A program made the position numbers and the translations under genes. Shown here piece after piece: positions 56,680 through 64,000 of a stretch of 64,000 bases of DNA; the first letter of the stretch is position 1, and each line of letters starts with the position of its first letter. Under the pieces are notes generated by a model. The model had not been told where the DNA came from, did no database searches, and saw only the letters and a program-made list of their open reading frames with translations. This DNA is from an uncultured Muribaculaceae bacterium (lineage in GTDB: Bacteria > Bacteroidota > Bacteroidia > Bacteroidales > Muribaculaceae). The DNA lies in the NCBI GenBank assembly GCA_910584055.1, contig CAJTZS010000011.1, positions 1 to 64,000 on the forward strand, in the 5' to 3' direction.

Positions 56680-59600
56680 GTGGTTCGTTTCCTGATACAG
56701 CGGCCGATTGCCGTGATTATGAGCTTCTTGGCTCTCGTTATTTTAGGATGTGTCACATTCGTGACGCTTCCGGTGTCGCTGCTGCCCGATGTGGACATAC
56801 CGCATATCACGGTGCGTGCCGATGCCGGGTCTTTGTCTGCCCGCGAAATGGAGAGCACGGTGGTTGCCCCGTTGCGTCGCGAACTGATGCAGGTGGAGGG
56901 GCTGTCGGATATACGGAGCGCAACGCGCGACGGATCAGGCGTGATACGTCTGACGATGGATTATGGTGTTGACACAGACCTGGCGTTCATCGAGGTCAAC
57001 GAGAAGATAGATGCCGCCATGAACTCCCTTCCTAAGGATATTGACCGCCCCAAGGCCGTGAAGGCTTCCGCTTCCGATATTCCGGTGACATATCTTCAGC
57101 TGACTTCCGGGTCAGAGACCGATCCGGCGTTCTATGATGTCGCCGACAATATAGTCAGGCGCAGGTTGGAGCAGCTACCGGAGGTCGCGCTCGTAGATAT
57201 AACCGGTATTCCGGGGAAAGAGTTGCGTCTCACTCCCGACTACACGCTCATGCGTTCAGCCGGGATAACATTGGCAGATATCGAAAAGGCGTTGAAAGAT
57301 AACAACGCCGAGCCTGGAAGTATGACAGTCCGTGATGGATACTACGAATACAGTATCCATATCTCCGGTAAATTGCGCACTGCGCGGGATGTAGAATCTG
57401 TGCCGGTCATGAAACACGGGCGCATGCATCGTCTTGGCGATTTCTGCAAGGTCGAACTCACTGAGCGTCCCGTCCAGGGATACTCCGTATTCAATGGCCG
57501 CCGAGCCGTAACCATGGCGGTTATAAAACACGAGGCGGCGAGCATGGCGGCTCTTGACAAGGCGTTGGATGACACTGTGGACTATTTCGCATCCGAATAT
57601 CCCGGCATTTCAATCACCAAGACCCGCAGCCAGACAGAACTGCTGGATTTCACGATCACCAACCTGCGGCAGAACCTGATTCTCGGTCTGGTGCTCGTCT
57701 TTATTGTCTGCGCCCTGTTCATGCGCAGTTGGAAATTGCCTTTGGTTATAGGTCTGACGGTGATTGTCGCGGTTGTCATTACCTTCCTGCTTTTCTATCT
57801 TTTCCATATATCGATCAATATCATATCCTTGGCGGGACTTATTCTCGCCGTCGGGATGATGATCGATAATTCCGTGATTGTGGCTGAGAATATAGTCCAG
57901 TATCGCCGCAGGGGGTATACGCTCGAAGAGAGCTGTGTGGAGGGCACGACAGAGATGATCACTCCGATGCTCAGTTCTTCGTTGACCACTGTTGCCGTTT
58001 TTCTCCCTCTCGTTTTCATGAGCGGCATTGCCGGCGCGATATTCGCCGATCAGGCTTTTTCCATCACTGCGGGGCTCTTTTCTTCTTATGCCGTGGGAAT
58101 CACCCTATTGCCCGTGCTGATGTATATTACCGGAGTAGATATCCCAAAGAGCGGCAGGAAAAGTAAAGACATATTGACCCGATGGTATGACAAGGGTGTT
58201 GAGTTTGTTTTTTCGCATAAGTTAGCGACTGTTATTCTGGTTCTGTTGACAATTGCCGCGCTGTGGCCATTGGCGCGCGCCCTCGACATTGAGCGGCTTC
58301 CCAAGATTGACAGCGATGAGACGATTGTGGCAGTTGACTGGAACGAAAACGTCAACATTGATGAGAACCGCAGGCGCTCAGAGGCAATCGCATCGTGCTA
58401 TAAAAGCAAAGAGAATGCGGCTTTCATAGGTAAACAGAGTTTCATGCTCGGTTCGCTCGGAGATAATGAATCATCGGAATCGGAACTGTATTTCAGGGTG
58501 GCTGCCCCCTCGGAACTGCCGGCGTTTAAAGATTCAATTATGGAATTCATGCGCAGGGAATATCCTTCCGCCGTGTTTGAATTCCGTGTCCCCGCCAATC
58601 CTTTCGAACAGGTGTTCGCATCATCTGAAGCCCCTTTGGAGGCGCGTTTCGCATCGGCGGGTGAGGAGCTTGCCGGAATTCACGAGGTTGACAATGCGGC
58701 GCGTCTGAAGAGCGCCATAGAGGGGGCTTGCGGCATTCCGGTCAAGGATATTCCAAGACAGGAGGTTGTTGAGGTCAGGACGGATCCGGAGCGTATGCTG
58801 CTGTACGGTGTTAATGCTTCGGATGTGCGTAACACCATTGACGTGGCGTTCAAGGGGGAGGGGGTGACGCTGCTCCGGTCCTATCAGGATTATATACCTG
58901 TCAGAATTTCCGACAGGGGAATGCCGGTTTCCCAGTTCCTTGCCACAACCCTTGTCCCGGCTGGGGCGGGGAAGAACGGCGAGATGACGGAAATACCGCT
59001 GTCTGCGTTGGCTCATGTAGTCAAAGGGGATGCGCTGCGCACGATAAATGCATCCTCGTCGGGTGAATATGTCCCGATGGAGCTTGACGTGTCTTCCCGT
59101 GAAGTGGATGACGTAATCGGGGAGGTGAAAACTGTGGCGGCGCAAGAGAATGTCTCGGATGTAACGTTCACCGGCTCCATTTTCTCAAACAGGAAGATGA
59201 TGAAAGAGCTGACAGTGATTCTGCTTGTGTCGCTGATGCTGATGTATTTTATTTTGTGCGCACAGTTCGAGAGTTTTGTCCAGCCGCTTGTGGTGCTTGT
59301 GGAAATCCCGCTCGACATCGCGTTCGCGCTGCTTACTCTCCTTGTGTGCGGGGAAACTTTAAACCTCATGTCGGCTATCGGCATTATCGTGACCTGCGGA
59401 ATTGTGGTCAACGACTCGATCCTAAAGCTCGACTCCATAAATGAACTGAGAAAACAGGGGATGTCTCTCCCCGAGGCTGTGCATACGGCGGGTCACCGCA
59501 GGTTAAGACCGATATTGATGACTTCGCTGACCACCATATTTGCGATGGTCCCCGTTCTGTTTACCTCCGACATGGGTTCTGAATTGCAGAGACCCTTGGC

Positions 59601-59700
59601 GATAGCGATGATCGGCTCGATGGTGGTGGGTACGCTTGTAAGTATATTCGTGATTCCCCTTGTGTATTCTTTTGTGGCGAGGGATAATGGGGTGAAATAG
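56680..59700 (+). CDS. RND efflux pump, inner-membrane component
   Basis: A 1006-residue HAE1/AcrB-type transporter starting at GTG 56680 (MVRFLIQRPIAVIMSFLALV). Twelve membrane helices are arranged in two groups, with two large periplasmic loops. The TM4 motif reads GLILAVGMMIDNSVIVAENI; the first Asp is kept and the usual second Asp is Asn, as in many Bacteroidetes relatives. FTSDMGSELQRPLAIAM lies in the last helical group. It pumps substrate using the proton gradient. The substrate is not visible. Confidence 0.93.
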   Translation: MVRFLIQRPIAVIMSFLALVILGCVTFVTLPVSLLPDVDIPHITVRADAGSLSAREMESTVVAPLRRELMQVEGLSDIRSATRDGSGVIRLTMDYGVDTDLAFIEVNEKIDAAMNSLPKDIDRPKAVKASASDIPVTYLQLTSGSETDPAFYDVADNIVRRRLEQLPEVALVDITGIPGKELRLTPDYTLMRSAGITLADIEKALKDNNAEPGSMTVRDGYYEYSIHISGKLRTARDVESVPVMKHGRMHRLGDFCKVELTERPVQGYSVFNGRRAVTMAVIKHEAASMAALDKALDDTVDYFASEYPGISITKTRSQTELLDFTITNLRQNLILGLVLVFIVCALFMRSWKLPLVIGLTVIVAVVITFLLFYLFHISINIISLAGLILAVGMMIDNSVIVAENIVQYRRRGYTLEESCVEGTTEMITPMLSSSLTTVAVFLPLVFMSGIAGAIFADQAFSITAGLFSSYAVGITLLPVLMYITGVDIPKSGRKSKDILTRWYDKGVEFVFSHKLATVILVLLTIAALWPLARALDIERLPKIDSDETIVAVDWNENVNIDENRRRSEAIASCYKSKENAAFIGKQSFMLGSLGDNESSESELYFRVAAPSELPAFKDSIMEFMRREYPSAVFEFRVPANPFEQVFASSEAPLEARFASAGEELAGIHEVDNAARLKSAIEGACGIPVKDIPRQEVVEVRTDPERMLLYGVNASDVRNTIDVAFKGEGVTLLRSYQDYIPVRISDRGMPVSQFLATTLVPAGAGKNGEMTEIPLSALAHVVKGDALRTINASSSGEYVPMELDVSSREVDDVIGEVKTVAAQENVSDVTFTGSIFSNRKMMKELTVILLVSLMLMYFILCAQFESFVQPLVVLVEIPLDIAFALLTLLVCGETLNLMSAIGIIVTCGIVVNDSILKLDSINELRKQGMSLPEAVHTAGHRRLRPILMTSLTTIFAMVPVLFTSDMGSELQRPLAIAMIGSMVVGTLVSIFVIPLVYSFVARDNGVK

Positions 59701-59703
59701 GGC

Positions 59704-59764
59704 GGAATAGGGTGAGATGGGGTGAGATGGGACGGAATAGGGTGAGATAGGGCGGGATGGGGAG
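59704..59764 (+). repeat. Degenerate tandem repeat before the TolC gene
   Basis: Units close to GGGTGAGATGG or GGGCGGAATA are repeated about five to six times in 61 bp between the RND and TolC genes, continuing the 3' end of the pump gene. It is low-complexity spacer; a role is not evident. It could provide ribosome-binding variation. Confidence 0.55.
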
Positions 59765-61276
59765 ATGAAACAAAGTGAAAACAAAGACAATATGATGAGA
59801 AGATTGATAATGGCGGTTGTGTTTGCGGGAATGTTGCTGTCGGCGCAAGGGGCGAGGAAGATGACATTGTCGCTCAATGATGCCGTGAGGCTCGCCAACG
59901 ACAGTTCGCTGAATGCGTTCCGTAACCGGAATCTATATGCTTCCGGTTATTGGGAATGGCGCACTTTCAAGGCTAACCGCCTTCCGAGTCTGTCGCTTGA
60001 CCTGACGCCTGCTCAGTATTATCGTTATATAACTCAAAGATATGATTCGCAACAGGATATCGATGTGTTCCGAAGTCAGCAGATGTATACCGCATCGGCA
60101 GGGTTGTCGGTGAGGCAGAATGTAGATTTCTTAGGAGGCTCTTTATATCTTGAGAGCGATCTGGAGTATATGCGCAATTTCGGTGCCATAAAAGGTAACC
60201 AGTTTTCTTCGGTACCTGTGAGAATCGGATACCGTCAGGATCTGATAGGCTATAATGCTTTCCGTTGGGAAAAGCGGATTGAGCCTCTAAAATATGAGAA
60301 AGTCAAAAGGGAATTCGTCTACGACATGGAGACCGTAGCGGAGGAAACCGTGGGGCATTTTTTTACCCTCGCCTTGGCGCAGACGGAGCTGCGGCTCGCG
60401 GAGGAGAACCTGGCATCGAGCGATACCCTCCTCGCCATAGGTGAACGGCGTTTCGGGATCGCCGCCATATCGCAGACCGATTTGCTCACACTGCGCCTTG
60501 ACAAGGTGAATGCCGAGAATGCCTTGGAGAATGCAAGAATCGAAATAAAGCGTGCACGCCTTCAGTTGGCGACATATCTCGGACTTGACTCGGACACGGA
60601 AATAGATGTGCAGCTTCCCGGTAAGCCGTCGGCTATCCGTATTCCGGAGGAGAGGGCCTTGGCTTTCGCAAAAGAGAACAGCCCCAAGATTATGGAAAAA
60701 AGACAGGCGGAGCTTGAGGCCCGCAGGGATGTTAACAAGACAAAGGTGGAATCTATGTTCAATGTCAGCCTTAACGCTTCTGTGGGATTCAATCAGGTGG
60801 CGCGCACATTGGGAGAGGCATACAGCCATCCGTTGCAGCAGGATTTGGTCTCGCTGTCGATATCTGTCCCTATAGTTGACTGGGGAGTGAGGAAAGGGAA
60901 ATACAATATAGCCAAGAACGCCTTGAATGTCGCTTCGATAGCGGCGCGGCAGGAGGAGTTGACAATGGAACAGGACGTGATAATAACCATCCGCGATTTC
61001 GAGAGCCGGCAGCGGCTCGTGTCGAGTGCGGCCGAGGCCCTCGACCTTGCCGACAGGGCATATGCCCAGACCCGGCAGCGGTTCATTATCGGCAAGGCGG
61101 ATATCAACAGCCTGACGCTCTCCCATAACCGCCAGCAGGAGGCAAGCAAGAATTACATCTCATCTTTGCAGAATTACTGGCTGAGCTATTATAAGATACG
61201 TAAACTGACATTGTTCGATTTCGAACTTGGAGTGCCAATACATGCAGAATTCGACCGTGCGCTCGGTGTGAAATGA
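59765..61276 (+). CDS. TolC-family outer membrane efflux protein
   Basis: A 503-residue outer membrane duct. The signal peptide begins at one of the in-frame ATGs 59765, 59792 or 59795 (MMRRLIMAVVFAGMLLSAQG). The mature protein has the duplicated TolC pattern: LNDAVRLANDSSLNAFRN and long helices (QTELRLAEENLASSDTLLAI, NALENARIEIKRARLQLATY), with beta strands at the membrane end. It forms the outer channel for the RND pumps of the operon. Confidence 0.9.
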   Translation: MKQSENKDNMMRRLIMAVVFAGMLLSAQGARKMTLSLNDAVRLANDSSLNAFRNRNLYASGYWEWRTFKANRLPSLSLDLTPAQYYRYITQRYDSQQDIDVFRSQQMYTASAGLSVRQNVDFLGGSLYLESDLEYMRNFGAIKGNQFSSVPVRIGYRQDLIGYNAFRWEKRIEPLKYEKVKREFVYDMETVAEETVGHFFTLALAQTELRLAEENLASSDTLLAIGERRFGIAAISQTDLLTLRLDKVNAENALENARIEIKRARLQLATYLGLDSDTEIDVQLPGKPSAIRIPEERALAFAKENSPKIMEKRQAELEARRDVNKTKVESMFNVSLNASVGFNQVARTLGEAYSHPLQQDLVSLSISVPIVDWGVRKGKYNIAKNALNVASIAARQEELTMEQDVIITIRDFESRQRLVSSAAEALDLADRAYAQTRQRFIIGKADINSLTLSHNRQQEASKNYISSLQNYWLSYYKIRKLTLFDFELGVPIHAEFDRALGVK

Positions 61277-61277
61277 T

Positions 61278-64000
61278 ATGACCCGTCGGAGCTTAAGAAA
61301 AGGTATATCGTCATTCTCAGTCATCGTCAGTTTTGTGGCGCTGGCGTTGTTGGGGTGCGTGCTGTCGCCGCTTTTGCCGGTGAAGCTCGCGCCTTCGGAG
61401 ACGTTGCCGTCGGTTAGCGTGAGCTATTCCTTCCCGGAGGCTTCTGCACGCACAGTGGAGACGGAAGTCACCGCCCCTCTTGAAGCAATGCTTTCCCGAG
61501 TGTCGGGCATACGTCACATAAACTCCCGCTCCAGGAAGGGTAGTGGTAGGATTACCCTGGAATTCGACCGCCGCGCGGACATGGAGAAGGCAAGGTTCGA
61601 GGTGTCGATGATCGTCAGGCAGGCCCGCTCCTCCCTTCCGGAGGGTACGAGCTATCCACGTGTTTCGGTGAAGCAACTCGATTCGGAATCATCGCGCCCG
61701 TTTATGAGCTACACTGTGAATGCTCCCGTTTCCCCGCGCAGCATATTGTCTTTTTCCGAGAAGAGCATCCGCCCCGTCCTCAGTGCTATAAAAGGGGTGG
61801 CAAATGTGGAACTTTCGGGAGCGATGCCGATGGAATGGCGTGTGGTGTATGACCCGAATAAACTCGCTACCTTGAATCTGACTCCCGATGATCTGGTGTC
61901 GGCGATATCGAAACGCGACAGGCAGACATCGGCGACAATCGATCCGGAAAGCGTTTTCATAGCCATGCGCGATGGACGCAAGGTTGTGCTCTCTGACGTT
62001 GCGCAGGTGACACACCGGGAAGCCTCTCCGTCCGGATATTTCCGTATTAACGGTCTTAATTCGATCTACCTTAATATTTCAGCATCGCAAGACGCCAACC
62101 AGATTGAGGTCAGCCGGAAGGTTAAAGAGGCTTTGGATCTTGTGGATATGCCCGACGGTTTCATGATTGACCTGAGTTATGACGCCTCGGCTGTCATGTC
62201 GGAAGAACTTGACAAGATATATTTCCGCACCGGTCTCACCGTGCTCATCCTTCTTCTCTTCGTTGCCCTCATAACCGCCAACTTGCGTTATTTGCTGATA
62301 ATAACCATCGGTCTTACAATCAACATGGCGGTGGCTTTCCTTCTCTATTACCTGTTGGGTGTAGAAATCCAGCTTTATTCGCTCGCAGGAATAACCATCT
62401 CCCTCAATCTTGTGATAGACAATCTTATAGTAATGACCGAACATGTGTCGAGACACCGGACACTCCGGGCGTTTTCGGCAGTGCTTGCAGCCACGCTCAC
62501 CACTTGCGGCGCGCTGACGGTAGTGTTTTTCCTTGATGAGAAGGCTTTGTTGAGCCTTAAGGATTTCACGGTTGTAGTCATTGTCAACCTGTCGGTTTCT
62601 TTGGCTGTGGCACTTTTCTTGGTGCCGGCTCTCGTGGAAAGGATGGGGCTCAGGTTAAGCGGGAGGCATAAACGCCGACGGCGTATTGTCGCGGCCGTTT
62701 ATCGTGCTTACCATAAGGTTCTTTCTTTCCTATGCCGTTTCCGTTGGGTTGTGTTTGCTCTTTTTGCCGCGGCATTCGGATGGGGGGTGTATGTATTCGT
62801 TACAAAGGTGTACGAAGGGGGATACTTCGCAAACAGCGACCATGAACCCGTGCTCGAGATTGCGGCCTCGCTACCGAATGGATCCACTTTGCCGCAGATG
62901 AACGCCCTGATTTCAAAGATGGAGGCTTTCCTTTCAGGACAGGAAGGTATCCGGCAGTTTCAGACATATGTCTCCGGCCCGCGGCGCGCCTCCATTTCCG
63001 TTTATTTCAAGCCGGGGTATCAACGTGAGTATCCATACCGGCTGAAATCCGAGGCTGTGTCGAAGGCGCTGACACTCGGAGGGGGGAGCTGGAGCGTGTA
63101 CGGTCTGGAAGACCAGGGGTTCAACAATGATGTCAGGGAGGGTGCGGGAAGTTACAGGATAAAGATGCGTGGATATAATTATGACGAACTTTCGGAGCTC
63201 GCCCGTGAACTCGCAGACACGTTATTGACTATCAAAAGGATAAAAGAGGTGACGATTAATTCGGAGTTTTCCTATTATAAGGATGACTATACTGAGTTTT
63301 ATCTTGACATAGACAAGGAGAGGCTTGCCAAGGACAGCCTGTCTGTCTCTGACTTGTTCCGCGCTATACGCAGCGAGACCGGGAGAGACATAGGGGCCGG
63401 TTTTATTTCCGGAAAAGACGGCGCGGAGAATATACGGCTCTGTTCATCGGCGAGCAACCGGGATGTATGGGGTTTCATGAGATATCCTATGCCTGTCGGG
63501 GGTCGGGGGATCAAACTTTCCGATTACGCCTCCATAGAAAAGAGGCAGACTCCTCCGGATGTGGTGAAGAAAGACCAGGAATATGTGTTGTGTCTTCAGT
63601 ATGAATACATCGGTTCCAGTAAAGCCGGAGACCGGGTTCTTGACCGTATCCTTTCGGAATTTACCCCGACTTTGCCATTGGGCTATCACGCCGAGCGGGA
63701 TGAATATAAATGGCAATCGGAAATCGGAGGTGAGAAATATTGGCTACTTGACCTTGTGGCAGTCATAATCTTCTTCATATCGTCGATACTTTTCAATTCG
63801 CTGCGACAGCCGTTGGCCGTCATTCTCGTGATACCTGTGGCGTTCATCGGGGTGTTCCTTACGTTCTATCTCTTCTCCCTGAAATTCGACAAGGGCGGTT
63901 TCGCGGCAATGATCCTTTTGGCGGGGATTACCGTCAATGCTGCCATATATATTATAAATGAATACAATTCGTTACGGAGGAAGGCTTCGCGGACAGGCAA
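61278..64000 (+). CDS. Second RND efflux pump, 3' truncated by the window
   Basis: The gene starts at the ATG 61278 (MTRRSLRKGISSFSVIVSFV), 1 bp after the TolC stop, and stays open to the end of the window, at least 907 codons. It has the RND layout: a helix, a periplasmic loop (ASARTVETEVTAPLEAMLSR), a helical group including LYSLAGITISLNLVIDNLIV (one Asp of the usual pair), and a second large loop. A second pump gene in one operon with a single MFP and TolC is a frequent Bacteroidetes arrangement of paralogous or heteromeric pumps. The missing end is beyond position 64000. Confidence 0.88.
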   Translation, partial: MTRRSLRKGISSFSVIVSFVALALLGCVLSPLLPVKLAPSETLPSVSVSYSFPEASARTVETEVTAPLEAMLSRVSGIRHINSRSRKGSGRITLEFDRRADMEKARFEVSMIVRQARSSLPEGTSYPRVSVKQLDSESSRPFMSYTVNAPVSPRSILSFSEKSIRPVLSAIKGVANVELSGAMPMEWRVVYDPNKLATLNLTPDDLVSAISKRDRQTSATIDPESVFIAMRDGRKVVLSDVAQVTHREASPSGYFRINGLNSIYLNISASQDANQIEVSRKVKEALDLVDMPDGFMIDLSYDASAVMSEELDKIYFRTGLTVLILLLFVALITANLRYLLIITIGLTINMAVAFLLYYLLGVEIQLYSLAGITISLNLVIDNLIVMTEHVSRHRTLRAFSAVLAATLTTCGALTVVFFLDEKALLSLKDFTVVVIVNLSVSLAVALFLVPALVERMGLRLSGRHKRRRRIVAAVYRAYHKVLSFLCRFRWVVFALFAAAFGWGVYVFVTKVYEGGYFANSDHEPVLEIAASLPNGSTLPQMNALISKMEAFLSGQEGIRQFQTYVSGPRRASISVYFKPGYQREYPYRLKSEAVSKALTLGGGSWSVYGLEDQGFNNDVREGAGSYRIKMRGYNYDELSELARELADTLLTIKRIKEVTINSEFSYYKDDYTEFYLDIDKERLAKDSLSVSDLFRAIRSETGRDIGAGFISGKDGAENIRLCSSASNRDVWGFMRYPMPVGGRGIKLSDYASIEKRQTPPDVVKKDQEYVLCLQYEYIGSSKAGDRVLDRILSEFTPTLPLGYHAERDEYKWQSEIGGEKYWLLDLVAVIIFFISSILFNSLRQPLAVILVIPVAFIGVFLTFYLFSLKFDKGGFAAMILLAGITVNAAIYIINEYNSLRRKASRTG

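Overview
The window is Bacteroidales chromosome carrying a complete-looking transposable (Mu-like) siphovirus prophage. Support for Bacteroidales: promoters of the TTTG / TAnnTTTG type, a partial tRNA-Leu without an encoded CCA, NVEALA leader peptides, DUF4221/TolB-like lipoproteins and an MFP/RND/TolC operon. Codon use and gene content would fit a Muribaculaceae-like gut bacterium; that family assignment is inference.

Left flank (1-4775): partial tRNA-Leu(CAA), HU, argS, a BI-1 family membrane protein, two small conserved proteins, and the first 168 codons of a TPR-type lipoprotein cut by the prophage.

Prophage (about 4776-46200, 41 kb). Both ends carry inverted copies of a motif close to AAAACGAARCGTGC. 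Early genes run leftward from an immunity switch at 44.6 kb (XRE repressor to the right): small early genes, MuA-type DDE transposase, MuB-type ATPase, RecA-like ATPase, GemA-like and Gam-like proteins, then gpG-like and tail-completion-like genes (35.5-44.6 kb). A central divergent control region with 18-bp palindromic repeats (25.6 kb) separates a rightward block (small and large terminase, gp36-like, portal, MuF head protein with an extra C-terminal domain, small membrane protein, diversity-generating retroelement, thymidylate-synthase-like enzyme, Dam-type methylase) from a leftward block (protease/scaffold, capsid, amidase, overlapping spanin-type genes, tail tube, tail chaperones with a -1 frameshift, tape measure, tail tip, giant tail protein).

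The central system is the diversity-generating retroelement. A 120-bp template repeat at 31331-31450, beside a reverse transcriptase, matches a 120-bp variable repeat at 5092-5211 at the C-terminus of the 2321-residue tail protein. All 15 differences fall at template adenines. The target lies 26 kb away on the opposite strand, at the other end of the prophage. A second notable point is a thymidylate-synthase homologue with the active-site Asn replaced by Asp, the residue found in dCMP-specific family members, directly overlapping a DNA adenine methylase gene: a likely DNA-modification pair.

Right flank (46201-64000): an NVEALA locus (two NVEALA peptides, beta-propeller lipoproteins, a transglutaminase-like lipoprotein, a CxxC lipoprotein), then signal peptidase I overlapping an O-antigen-ligase/TPR protein, then an efflux operon MFP - RND - TolC - RND, the last gene cut by the window end. 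The cut lipoprotein on the left does not resume at the right prophage end, suggesting that flanking DNA was lost or rearranged.
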